Shown here: positions 7,361 through 15,474 of the stretch, one piece after another
Layout: every line of letters starts with the position of its first letter
Position numbering within the stretch: the first letter of the stretch is position 1
Origin: Pedobacter metabolipauper
GTDB taxonomy: Bacteria > Bacteroidota > Bacteroidia > Sphingobacteriales > Sphingobacteriaceae
Direction of reading: 5' to 3'
Length of the DNA stretch: 64,000 bases
Assembly (NCBI RefSeq): GCF_004362715.1
Contig: NZ_SNYC01000003.1
Coordinates: forward strand, 807,601 to 871,600
The notes under the pieces: generated by a model
The model's input: only the letters and a program-made list of their open reading frames with translations
What the model was told of the DNA's origin: nothing
Databases searched by the model: none
Program-made: the position numbers and the translations under genes

Positions 7361-7721
7361 GTATGCCGTGATCCGCATCGTTCCCCAGGTGGAACGGGAA
7401 GAATTCATCAATGTGGGTGTGGTACTGTATTGTAAAAAAAGCGGGTTTTTAAAAGCTGTTTTTGAACTGGATGAAAACAGGCTGTCTGCATTTAGTGCTG
7501 CACTTGATTTAGCCGTGATCCGGCAGAACCTGGCGGCGTTCGAGCAAATTTGTTTGGGAGGCAAAAAAAGTGGTCCGATTGGGATACTCGATACCGCATC
7601 CCGCTTTCGCTGGTTAACCGCAACCCGCAGTACGGTACTTCAAACGTCGAAAGTACACCCTGGATTTTGTTTTGACCCTGAAAAAACTTTGTTCAGACTA
7701 CATAAAGAATTGGTTCTTTAA
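7338..7721 (+). CDS. DUF3037 protein
   Basis: A 127-residue protein recognisable as DUF3037 by its opening strand-turn region (FEYAVIRIVPQVEREEFINVGVVLYC, residues 7-32) and the later arginine-rich helical section. It starts 23 nt inside the end of the HipA-like kinase gene, so the two are coupled. Function is unknown. Pairing with the kinase suggests either a substrate or a regulator of it. No signal peptide or membrane segment is seen. Confidence 0.85.
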   Translation: MQEQQLFEYAVIRIVPQVEREEFINVGVVLYCKKSGFLKAVFELDENRLSAFSAALDLAVIRQNLAAFEQICLGGKKSGPIGILDTASRFRWLTATRSTVLQTSKVHPGFCFDPEKTLFRLHKELVL

Positions 7722-7753
7722 TCTTAACTTTATCTAAAGGATTATAACGGGCA

Positions 7754-8569
7754 ATGATGAAAGAAGAATTTTATCTTCATATCTATGAAAAACAGGACCT
7801 AACGGATGCTGTGCCTGCGAATGCGGTAATTTCTGACTGGGCATTAAATGTATTGAACTTAATGTTCCCGGCAAGGACTAATGTTAAAAAACAATCCCTT
7901 GAAAAAATACGTTCCAGTTTTACCAGACTTGAAAATGAGCTAACCGCCCTGTTGAATGCCACAAAAGCCTGTAGTGATACCGACAATTGTGGAATTGCAA
8001 AAACCTTCTTTAGCAATCTTCCCGAACTATACCGGGTCATGAATACAGACATTACCGCTATATATAACGGGGATCCTGCTGCAAAAAGCGAGTTTGAAAT
8101 TGTACGGGCTTACCCCGGTTTTTTAGCCATCTCTTTATTTAGAATTGCCCATGCGCTGTTAAAGCTCCATATTCCGCTGATCCCCAGGATCCTGACTGAA
8201 TATGTCCATTCTATAACCGGAATAGATATCCATCCAGGTGCCATACTTGGTGAGTACCTTTATATAGACCATGGAACGGGAATTGTAATTGGCGAAACAA
8301 CCATTATTGGTGCACATGTGAAGTTATACCAGGGTGTAACGCTGGGCGCATTGAGTGTAGAGAAATTTATGACGGATACCAAAAGGCACCCAACGATCGA
8401 AGATCATGTGATCATTTACTCAGGAGCGACAATTTTAGGCGGGGATACGGTTGTTGGTACCGGCTGCATTATTGGTGGTAATGTTTGGCTCACTAAAAGC
8501 GTCCCTGCGGGATCTACCGTTTACCACCAGCCTGAACTCAGGTTTACAGAAAGCAGAAAAACGAATTAA
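7754..8569 (+). CDS. cysE: Serine O-acetyltransferase
   Basis: A 271-residue acetyltransferase that transfers acetyl from acetyl-CoA to serine, the first step of cysteine synthesis. The N-terminal half is helical. From about residue 150 there is a left-handed beta-helix of hexapeptide repeats (GIDIHPGAILGEYLYID, GIVIGETTIIGAHVKLYQ, IGGNVWLTKSVPAGSTV). The DHGTG near residues 171-176 carries the expected catalytic Asp-His region and QGVTLGALS is the CoA-side motif. It lies 2 nt before cysM, so the two consecutive pathway enzymes are co-expressed. Length matches the Bacteroidota EpsC/CysE type. Confidence 0.92.
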   Translation: MMKEEFYLHIYEKQDLTDAVPANAVISDWALNVLNLMFPARTNVKKQSLEKIRSSFTRLENELTALLNATKACSDTDNCGIAKTFFSNLPELYRVMNTDITAIYNGDPAAKSEFEIVRAYPGFLAISLFRIAHALLKLHIPLIPRILTEYVHSITGIDIHPGAILGEYLYIDHGTGIVIGETTIIGAHVKLYQGVTLGALSVEKFMTDTKRHPTIEDHVIIYSGATILGGDTVVGTGCIIGGNVWLTKSVPAGSTVYHQPELRFTESRKTN

Positions 8570-8571
8570 GC

Positions 8572-9444
8572 ATGGCAAACCTCATCGACCTTATTGGCAA
8601 CACCCCATTGGTCAAAATCCAAAAGCTCACAAAAAATCCCAACGTCCAGATCTATGGAAAGCTGGAAGGGAATAATCCCGGCGGAAGTGTAAAAGACCGG
8701 GCTGCGCTAAATATGATCCGTACTGCAATGGAGCGCGGGGACATTCATCAGGGAACAAAGCTGATTGAAGCTACCAGCGGCAATACCGGTATTGCCCTTG
8801 CGATGATTGCCAGCATCTATGGGCTGGATATTGAACTGGTGATGCCATCAAGTTCTACACGGGAACGCACGTTAACCATGGAAGCCTTTGGTGCCCGGGT
8901 TACTTTGCTCGAGTCTATTGAGGTTTGCAGGGACTATGCAGACGAAAAGGGTAAAACACCTGGCTACTTTATTTTAGACCAGTTTGCGAACCCGGATAAT
9001 TACCTGGCTCATTATAAAACTACCGGTCCGGAGATCTGGAAGGATACCAGCCAGCAGATTACCCACTTTGTTAGTTCTATGGGTACAACCGGAAGCATTA
9101 TGGGAAATTCCATGTTTTTAAAAGAGAAGAACCCCAATATTCAGATCATCGGTTGTCAGCCAACGGAAGAATCATCCATTCCGGGAATCAGACGCTGGCC
9201 GGAAGCGTATTTGCCAAAGATCTTTGATCCGAAGCGGGTAGACCGGGTGATCGACGTTTCTCAGGATGAAGCAACTGTCATGGCGCGTAAAATGGCAAAA
9301 GAGGAAGGCATCTTTGTAGGTATGAGCAGCGGTGGTGCATTGTCTGCAGCATTAAAAGTTGCGGATGAACTTGAATCCGGACTGATTGTGTTTATTGCCT
9401 GTGACCGTGGTGACAGGTATCTGAGCTCTGATCTTTTCGGATAA
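8572..9444 (+). CDS. cysM: Cysteine synthase, CysM type
   Basis: A 290-residue PLP enzyme (fold type II) that makes cysteine from O-acetylserine and sulfide or thiosulfate. Lys41 in NPGGSVKDR binds [18 protein letters not shown] (68-82) is the asparagine/substrate loop, and SMGTTGSIMG holds the PLP phosphate. The ending ACDRGDRYLSSDLF and the region EGIFVGMSSGG favour CysM over CysK. It directly follows cysE with a 2-nt gap. A second, longer cysteine-synthase-like gene lies at 21494. Confidence 0.9.
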   Translation: MANLIDLIGNTPLVKIQKLTKNPNVQIYGKLEGNNPGGSVKDRAALNMIRTAMERGDIHQGTKLIEATSGNTGIALAMIASIYGLDIELVMPSSSTRERTLTMEAFGARVTLLESIEVCRDYADEKGKTPGYFILDQFANPDNYLAHYKTTGPEIWKDTSQQITHFVSSMGTTGSIMGNSMFLKEKNPNIQIIGCQPTEESSIPGIRRWPEAYLPKIFDPKRVDRVIDVSQDEATVMARKMAKEEGIFVGMSSGGALSAALKVADELESGLIVFIACDRGDRYLSSDLFG

Positions 9445-9459
9445 AACAATCCTTGTCCA

Positions 9460-9475
9460 ACGATAACGATTGCGT
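9460..9475. promoter_or_regulatory. LacI-type operator upstream of uxaB
   Basis: The 16-mer ACGATAACGATTGCGT shares its last 10 bases (ACGATTGCGT) with sites at 19682 and 63498, and has the CG-centred shape of LacI-family operators. It lies 72 bp upstream of the uxaB ATG and just after cysM. The likely ligand is the LacI protein encoded at 19720-20751. Confidence 0.65.
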
Positions 9476-9547
9476 AAATATTTTCGCTGGAAAGCCTTTA
9501 TTCTTTGCAATTATTATGTAGACTTGTTTAAGCCGAATAAACCACGC

Positions 9548-11044
9548 ATGAACATTTCCAAGTCTACTTTAAATTTTATTGACCCTGCTATTGTCATAAT
9601 TCCGGATGCCGGTGTATTTGATCTTCCTGAGAAAGTACTTCAATTTGGTACCGGTGTTCTTTTACGCGGTCTACCTGATTTCTTTATCGACAAGGCAAAC
9701 CGGAACGGCACGTTTAACGGCCGGATCGTGGTGGTTAAATCTACCGGCAAGGGTGATGTTACTGAATTTGAGCAGCAGGACAACTTGTATACGATCTGCA
9801 TTCGTGGTGTTGTTAATGGCGGGAGTGTAGAAGAAAATATCCTCTCTTCATCCATTAGCCGGGTAATTGCGGCTGATCAGGATTGGAATGCCATTTTAGA
9901 AGTGGCCCGGCAGCGGGATTTAAAGGTCATTGTTTCAAATACGACAGAAATAGGCATTCAGCTGGTTGAAGAAAGCATCAACCAGGATCCGCCTGTTTCT
10001 TTTCCTGCTAAGCTACTGGCCGTTTTATATGCACGTTATCAGGCACTTGGTGATCATCCGGATGCTGATATGGTTGTTATTGCTACCGAACTTATCCCGG
10101 ACAACGGTACGAAGTTATGCGCCATTGTTGCACAGCTGATTGAATTTAATCAGCTTGAAGTTGATTTTACAGACTGGATGAATGCCAGGATCATTTTTTG
10201 CAATTCTTTGGTAGACCGTATTGTGCCCGGCAAGCCGGATGCTGAAGCCCGTTTAAAACTTGAACAGCAATTGGGTTATTCTGATGAGCTGCTCATTATG
10301 GCCGAACCTTATGCGTTATGGGCCATTGAAGGAGCTGAAAAAGTTTCAGCCTTGCTAAACCTCGAACAGGCTGATGCCGGGATATTGGTTAAGCCGGATA
10401 TTGAAATTTACAGAGAGCTCAAGTTAAGGCTCCTTAACGGATCGCATACGTTAGCCTCTGGTATTGCCTTCCTTTCCGGAATTGATACCGTGAGCAAGGC
10501 TATGGACGTGCCAGCGGTTAAGGATTACATCCGCCAGGTTATGTTTGATGAAATCATTCCGGCCATTCCTTATCGTGTTGATGACGCGGAAGCTGCAACC
10601 TTTGCCAAAGTAGTGCTGGACCGTTTTGCAAATCCATACATCGCACATCCCTGGATCAATATCACCTTTCAATATACCATGAAGGTAAAGATCAGGATCC
10701 TGCCGGTTTTAAGCCGGTATTATGAGGTGTATGAACGGGCACCCCGGATGATTGCATTTGGATTTGCAGCCTATTTACAATTCATGAAATGCAGTAAAAA
10801 AGAAGGAGCAAACTACTTTGGGAATTTCGGGGGCACCGAATATCAGATCACTGATGATCAGGCTGGCTATTTTTACAGTATGCGTGCATTAGATGCGGAT
10901 GCTTATGTGAAAACGGTTCTGTCTGACCAGGAGTTCTGGGAAACTAACTTATTGATCTTAAACGGATTTATTACATTGGTTGAAGAATATTATGATTATA
11001 TTTCATCCCGGGGAATCCAGGAAGCCTTAGCAAGCGTGAATTAA
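9548..11044 (+). CDS. uxaB: Tagaturonate reductase (mannitol dehydrogenase superfamily)
   Basis: A 498-residue NAD-dependent polyol dehydrogenase family member, assigned as altronate oxidoreductase, which reduces D-tagaturonate to D-altronate in galacturonate catabolism. Diagnostic stretches are VLQFGTGVLLRG (cofactor site near the N-terminus), VVVKSTG, VSNTTEIGI, FCNSLVDRIVPG and KLRLLNGSHTL (catalytic Lys and the NGSHT motif). ATG 9548 is preferred because the upstream TTG (9470) lies within the operator-like site. The hexuronate transporter follows 22 nt later. Altronate dehydratase and uronate isomerase are absent from the window. Confidence 0.88.
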   Translation: MNISKSTLNFIDPAIVIIPDAGVFDLPEKVLQFGTGVLLRGLPDFFIDKANRNGTFNGRIVVVKSTGKGDVTEFEQQDNLYTICIRGVVNGGSVEENILSSSISRVIAADQDWNAILEVARQRDLKVIVSNTTEIGIQLVEESINQDPPVSFPAKLLAVLYARYQALGDHPDADMVVIATELIPDNGTKLCAIVAQLIEFNQLEVDFTDWMNARIIFCNSLVDRIVPGKPDAEARLKLEQQLGYSDELLIMAEPYALWAIEGAEKVSALLNLEQADAGILVKPDIEIYRELKLRLLNGSHTLASGIAFLSGIDTVSKAMDVPAVKDYIRQVMFDEIIPAIPYRVDDAEAATFAKVVLDRFANPYIAHPWINITFQYTMKVKIRILPVLSRYYEVYERAPRMIAFGFAAYLQFMKCSKKEGANYFGNFGGTEYQITDDQAGYFYSMRALDADAYVKTVLSDQEFWETNLLILNGFITLVEEYYDYISSRGIQEALASVN

Positions 11045-11066
11045 ACCTAACCAAATACCAAATACA

Positions 11067-12440
11067 ATGAACGGAAAAAAAGTAACCAATTACAGGTGGA
11101 CGATCTGTGCTTTACTGTTTTTTGCCACTACAGTAAACTACCTGGACAGACAGGTGCTTAGCTTATTGAAACCCAGGCTTGAGGATATCTTTGGCTGGAG
11201 CAACAGTGATTATGCCAATATTGCGTCTGTATTTCAGCTTACTTATGCCATTTCCATGTTATTTGCTGGTCGTGTTATTGACAAGCTCGGCACTAAAAAA
11301 GGTTACGCCTGGGCCATAATCATTTGGTCGGTTGGTGCAATTGTCCATGCTTTAGCCATTCCGATTGGCGAAGGGATTGCAACGGTGCTTGGTTTTATTG
11401 GCATTACAACCATCTCTGTTTCTATTGCTGGTTTTATGTTTTCAAGGGCTTTGCTTGGTTTTGGTGAATCTGGAAACTTTCCTGCGGCCATTAAGGCTAC
11501 GGCCGAATATTTCCCTAAAAAGGAACGTTCGTTCTCTACAGGCATCTTTAACTCAGGCACCAATGTTGGGGCTGTTCTGGCTCCGTTAACTGTTCCATAT
11601 ATTGCATCTCACTGGGGCTGGGAATCTGCATTCCTGATCATTGGCGGCATTGGGTTTCTATGGCTGATCTTCTGGTATAAGTATTACGACAAACCCGAAG
11701 CGCAGAAAAGAATGTCTGCTGAAGAGTTGAAATATATCAATGAAGAAACTGCTGAAAGCATCATACCCATCAGTGAAGCTGAGGTTCCTGAAACTAAAGT
11801 TTCGTGGTTCAAGCTGCTGGAATACAAACAGACCTGGGCATTTGTGCTTGGCAAATTTATGACAGACGGGATCTGGTGGTTCTTTTTATTCTGGCTGCCG
11901 GCCTACCTGAAAGACCAGTATGGGATGGTAGATTCACAGATCATGCTTCCGCTTGCTGTTTTGTACAGCATGACCATGATTGGCAGCATCGGGGGTGGCT
12001 GGCTTCCTGTTTATTTCATCAATAAGGGACAGGATCCTTTTGATGGCCGGATGAAAGCCATGCTGCTGATTGCTTTTTTTCCGGTGGTAGTGCTTGCCGC
12101 ACAGCCGCTGGGTCATTTGACCTTTTGGATCCCGGTTATCCTGATCGGAATAGGTGCTTCTGCACACCAGGCCTGGTCTGCCAACTTATTTACTACCGTT
12201 TCTGATATGTTCCCTAAAAAGGCAATCGGTTCTGTAGTGGGTATAGGAGGGATGGTTGGCGGTTTGGGAGGTGTACTCGTTACTAAACTTGGTGGTGCCT
12301 TATTTGATAAATACAAGGCCTTAGGGCATATTGAAACCGGATATACGATCATGTTTACCATTTGCGCACTGGCCTATCTTGTGGCATGGCTGATGATGAA
12401 AGCCCTGGTTCCAAAGTATAAGCCAATTACTGATCTTTAA
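11067..12440 (+). CDS. exuT: MFS hexuronate transporter (ExuT/ACS family)
   Basis: A 457-residue major facilitator with about 12 membrane segments. RWTICALLFFATTVNYLDRQVLS at the N-terminus is typical of the anion:cation symporter family that includes ExuT. GRVIDKLGTKKGY is the loop 2-3 signature, and SRALLGFGESGNFPAAIKA is the strongly conserved family segment. It should import galacturonate or glucuronate with protons across the inner membrane. Placement 22 nt after uxaB supports uronate as substrate, though other sugar acids are possible within the family. Confidence 0.88.
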   Translation: MNGKKVTNYRWTICALLFFATTVNYLDRQVLSLLKPRLEDIFGWSNSDYANIASVFQLTYAISMLFAGRVIDKLGTKKGYAWAIIIWSVGAIVHALAIPIGEGIATVLGFIGITTISVSIAGFMFSRALLGFGESGNFPAAIKATAEYFPKKERSFSTGIFNSGTNVGAVLAPLTVPYIASHWGWESAFLIIGGIGFLWLIFWYKYYDKPEAQKRMSAEELKYINEETAESIIPISEAEVPETKVSWFKLLEYKQTWAFVLGKFMTDGIWWFFLFWLPAYLKDQYGMVDSQIMLPLAVLYSMTMIGSIGGGWLPVYFINKGQDPFDGRMKAMLLIAFFPVVVLAAQPLGHLTFWIPVILIGIGASAHQAWSANLFTTVSDMFPKKAIGSVVGIGGMVGGLGGVLVTKLGGALFDKYKALGHIETGYTIMFTICALAYLVAWLMMKALVPKYKPITDL

Positions 12441-12539
12441 GGTCAAGGTTAATATTATACAACGATTTGACAGGAAAACACAACTAATTTAATGTATTAA
12501 TTTTTACATTGCCGTCCCAAATAAACTTGAACACAGTGT

Positions 12540-14723
12540 ATGAACAGATTGAATTTTCTCCTAATCTTAAGAAATGGTTTCCTTTGTTTTTTTCTGCTCA
12601 TTGCAGGGCAATTTTCTGCGTTTGCACAAGTTCAGAAGCACATTGTCATTGAAACTAAAAATGTAAACCTCATTTTTACCGTAAATAAAGGGAAACTGTA
12701 TCAAACCTATCTTGGTGAAAAATTACTAAATCCGAAAGATACTTCTTCACTAAAGGCGAGCGGGCATGAGGCTTACATTGGCTCTGGTACCAGTAATCTT
12801 TTTGAACCGGCCATTAAAGTAGGGCATGCAGACGGAAATCCATCATTAGATCTTAAATTTTCAGGCGTTACTACTGCGGTTCCGGCACCAAATGTCAATG
12901 CTGCTGCAATTACTTTATCAGACCCTAAATATCCCATTACAGTAATCCTTCATATCCAATCTTATTATAATGAGGATATTATTAAAACATGGACAGAGAT
13001 CAGGCACCAGGAAAAGAAACCGGTTATACTTTACAACTACGCCTCATCCATGCTTCATTTTGATGCGGAAAGCTACTGGCTAACTCAGTTTCATGGGGAC
13101 TGGGCGGAAGAAGTAAAGATGGAAGAAGCAAAGCTGACCAGCGGCATTAAGGTTTTAGAAAGCAAGCTGGGCACCCGGGCAAACATGTACCAATCGCCCT
13201 TTTTCTTTTTATCGCTGAATCAGAAGTCTGAGGAAAATACAGGTGAACTGATTGCCGGCACGCTGGCCTGGACTGGAAACTTTAAGTTCCTGTTTGAAAT
13301 GGACGAAAAGAATTCGCTGCGCGTAGTTTCCGGGATGAACCCTTTTGCTTCAGAATACAAACTGGATGCCGGAAAACCCTTTGTTACTCCTGAATTTATC
13401 TTTACCTACAGCAATACGGGTAAGGGAACTGCAAGCCGTAATTTTCATAAATGGGCCCGGAACTTCGGAATCATGGATGGCGACAAGCCAAGGCTAACCT
13501 TATTAAACAATTGGGAAGCCACCTACTTTGATTTTAACCAGCAGAAACTGGGTACTTTATTTGAAGATGCCAGTAAGCTTGGTGTTGATGTTTTTTTACT
13601 CGATGACGGTTGGTTTGGCAATAAATACCCTAGAAATGACGATGGTGCCGGTTTAGGGGATTGGCAGGAGAACAAGACAAAACTTCCGGATGGGATCAGT
13701 TCGCTGGTAAAGGATGCAGAAAGCAAAGGCGTAAAGTTTGGGATCTGGCTGGAACCTGAAATGGTAAACCCAAAAAGTGAACTGTATGAAAAGCACCCGG
13801 ACTGGATCTTGAAATTACAAAACAGGGAGGAACATTATTATAGAAACCAACTGGTACTGGACCTGATCAATCCGAAGGTGCAGGACTTTGTGTATGACCT
13901 TGTTGATGGGATCCTGACTAAAAGTCCGGGGATTGCCTATATCAAATGGGACTGTAACCGGATGATGACCAATGCATATTCCCCATATCTAAAAGATAAC
14001 CAGTCGGCCGTTTACATTGAATATACCCGAAGCCTGTATAAAGTTTTGGAACGCCTCAGAAAAAAATATCCGTCATTACCGATGATGCTGTGTTCCGGCG
14101 GCGGCGGACGGACAGACTATGGCGCACTTAAGTACTTTACAGAGTTTTGGCCAAGTGACAATACAGACGGTTTTGAACGCGTATTTATCCAATGGGGGTA
14201 TTCTAACTTCTTTCCTTCTTTTGCACTTTCCAGTCACGTCACTTCCTGGGGTAAACAATCCATCAAGTTCAGAACAGATGTAGCAATGATGGGTAAGCTT
14301 GGCTTTGACCTGGATATGAAGCATCTCAATGCTGAAGAACGCTTGTTCTGCAGCCAGGCCGTACAAAATTATAAACGTCTGTATGAGCTGATTGCTAAGG
14401 GCGACCAGTATCGGATCATTTCTCCATATGACCAGGACCGGGCAGTGGTAACGTACATTGATTCCCTGAAAAGTAAAGCGGTACTGTTTGCGTACAATCT
14501 CAATACCCGGTATGGTGAAGAATTTAACCGGGTTAAATTGCAAGGGCTTGATCCTCAAAAACAGTATAAAATCACGGAGACCAATTTGTATAACCAGTCG
14601 AAATCTACATTTAAGGATAATAACAAAACCTATTCGGGTGATTACCTGATGAAGATTGGACTGGAAGTTTCTGGCAAAGCCGCTTTAAGCAGTGCAGTAT
14701 TTGAAATTACGAGCGTAAATTAA
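12540..14723 (+). CDS. Secreted GH36 alpha-galactosidase
   Basis: A 727-residue glycosidase that removes terminal alpha-linked galactose. An N-terminal signal peptide ends near FSAFAQ (residue 30). The N-terminal beta-sandwich is followed by the TIM barrel with FLLDDGWFG, GIWLEPEMVNP, the nucleophile in YIKWDCNR (Asp near 471) and the acid/base in WPSDNTDGF (Asp near 540). The C-terminus is a beta-sandwich. It lies 99 nt downstream of the transporter in the same direction. Galactose side chains on pectic or hemicellulosic polymers would fit the neighbouring uronate genes, but the natural substrate is not shown. Confidence 0.92.
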   Translation: MNRLNFLLILRNGFLCFFLLIAGQFSAFAQVQKHIVIETKNVNLIFTVNKGKLYQTYLGEKLLNPKDTSSLKASGHEAYIGSGTSNLFEPAIKVGHADGNPSLDLKFSGVTTAVPAPNVNAAAITLSDPKYPITVILHIQSYYNEDIIKTWTEIRHQEKKPVILYNYASSMLHFDAESYWLTQFHGDWAEEVKMEEAKLTSGIKVLESKLGTRANMYQSPFFFLSLNQKSEENTGELIAGTLAWTGNFKFLFEMDEKNSLRVVSGMNPFASEYKLDAGKPFVTPEFIFTYSNTGKGTASRNFHKWARNFGIMDGDKPRLTLLNNWEATYFDFNQQKLGTLFEDASKLGVDVFLLDDGWFGNKYPRNDDGAGLGDWQENKTKLPDGISSLVKDAESKGVKFGIWLEPEMVNPKSELYEKHPDWILKLQNREEHYYRNQLVLDLINPKVQDFVYDLVDGILTKSPGIAYIKWDCNRMMTNAYSPYLKDNQSAVYIEYTRSLYKVLERLRKKYPSLPMMLCSGGGGRTDYGALKYFTEFWPSDNTDGFERVFIQWGYSNFFPSFALSSHVTSWGKQSIKFRTDVAMMGKLGFDLDMKHLNAEERLFCSQAVQNYKRLYELIAKGDQYRIISPYDQDRAVVTYIDSLKSKAVLFAYNLNTRYGEEFNRVKLQGLDPQKQYKITETNLYNQSKSTFKDNNKTYSGDYLMKIGLEVSGKAALSSAVFEITSVN

Positions 14724-14763
14724 TCTAATTGCTTCATTATAAAGTAACTACATTTTTATTACT

Positions 14764-14934
14764 ATGATAGCCAGCGGAGCAGCCTATACCATTCCTTTAA
14801 GCAGGCTGGGTTTAAAGGAATCTTCATTAAAAGGACAGGAACTCTTTAACGCACTACCGCTTAAGATCAATGGGGATATTAATTATACGGTGCCCGGATC
14901 CGATGCTGCCCTGATTAAGATAAAAATTGACTAA
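14764..14934 (+). pseudogene. C-terminal fragment of a glycoside hydrolase (remnant)
   Basis: A 56-residue reading frame starts at ATG 14764. Its product (opening MIASGAAYTIPLSRLG, closing PGSDAALIKIKID) resembles the last beta-sandwich domain of GH27/GH97-type enzymes, where such a pattern (linking strands, a G-x-E-L-F turn, then P-G/H-x-A-A-L-I/V-K-I) closes the protein. No catalytic part lies upstream: an in-frame stop falls near 14740 and the preceding gene is a complete GH36. I read it as the tail of a deleted hydrolase. It could still be expressed as a small protein. Confidence 0.35.
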
Positions 14935-14967
14935 TATTTTTCGATATTTTTACGTTTCTTTATCGTA

Positions 14968-15465
14968 ATGGAAAGACGTCTGGCTATAAAACAAATATTG
15001 ATCGCTGCAGGGGGATTGGTTCTGCTGCCTTCCTGTTTAAAGCATGAGGGTAAATCTTCTATTCTTTTATCTCGTATTGATGTAAGCGCAACGCAGGAAA
15101 AGATCCTTGCTGAAATAGCAGAAGTGATTATTCCTAAAACAGACACGCCGGGTGCTAAAGACCTGAACCTGCATTTATATGTTTTAAAGATGCTGGACGA
15201 CTGTTATGAAAAAGAAGAGCAGGACAAGTTTTTTATTGGCCTTGGTTATTTTAAAGATCTTGACCAGCAGGAAATCAAGGCTCTTGTAATTGCTGCAAAT
15301 TCTGAAAAGGACGATGTACCCAAAGATCTGTATCCCTTTTATAACCTCATGAAGCAACGCACCATTAGCGGCTACATGAATTCTAAGTATGTAATGAGTA
15401 ACCTGGTCATCTGGGAATTGGTTCCCGGAAGGTACAATGGCTACTTCCCTGTTAAAACGGCTTAA
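14968..15465 (+). CDS. Gluconate 2-dehydrogenase subunit 3-like protein
   Basis: A 165-residue small subunit of a two-component GMC dehydrogenase. The N-terminus MERRLAIKQILIAAGGLVLLPSC has a twin-arginine-like start and a lipobox ending at Cys23, so the subunit is probably exported and lipid-anchored. The domain from about residue 40 (TQEKILAEIAEVIIPKTDTPGA) is typical of the gluconate_2-dh3 family. It sits 9 nt upstream of the large subunit, which lacks its own signal, so export of the pair by the Tat route is likely. The sugar or polyol oxidised is unknown. Confidence 0.88.
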   Translation: MERRLAIKQILIAAGGLVLLPSCLKHEGKSSILLSRIDVSATQEKILAEIAEVIIPKTDTPGAKDLNLHLYVLKMLDDCYEKEEQDKFFIGLGYFKDLDQQEIKALVIAANSEKDDVPKDLYPFYNLMKQRTISGYMNSKYVMSNLVIWELVPGRYNGYFPVKTA

Positions 15466-15474
15466 TGATCTACC

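Noticed and set aside
7310..7564. 84-residue minus-strand frame across the kinase/DUF3037 junction
   Set aside because: Overlaps two real coupled genes; composition is not protein-like (Ser/Cys-rich shadow).
6563..7721. Classical HipBA toxin-antitoxin module
   Set aside because: No HTH antitoxin gene adjoins the kinase; the partner is DUF3037.
7722..7753. Promoter between DUF3037 and cysE (TAACTTTA)
   Set aside because: One mismatch at -7 and a TTG only 12 bp upstream; spacing is wrong.
9470..9547. N-terminal extension of uxaB from TTG 9470
   Set aside because: The TTG lies inside the LacI-type operator and the extra residues are not part of the family.
12451..12475. Possible fourth LacI-type operator before the GH36 gene (ACAACGATTTGAC)
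   Set aside because: Only ACGATT matches; the conserved TTGCGT half is absent, so it is below the level of the three good sites.
14076..14558. 160-residue minus-strand frame inside the GH36 gene
   Set aside because: It lies opposite the catalytic domain of a well-supported glycosidase and shows no recognisable domain.
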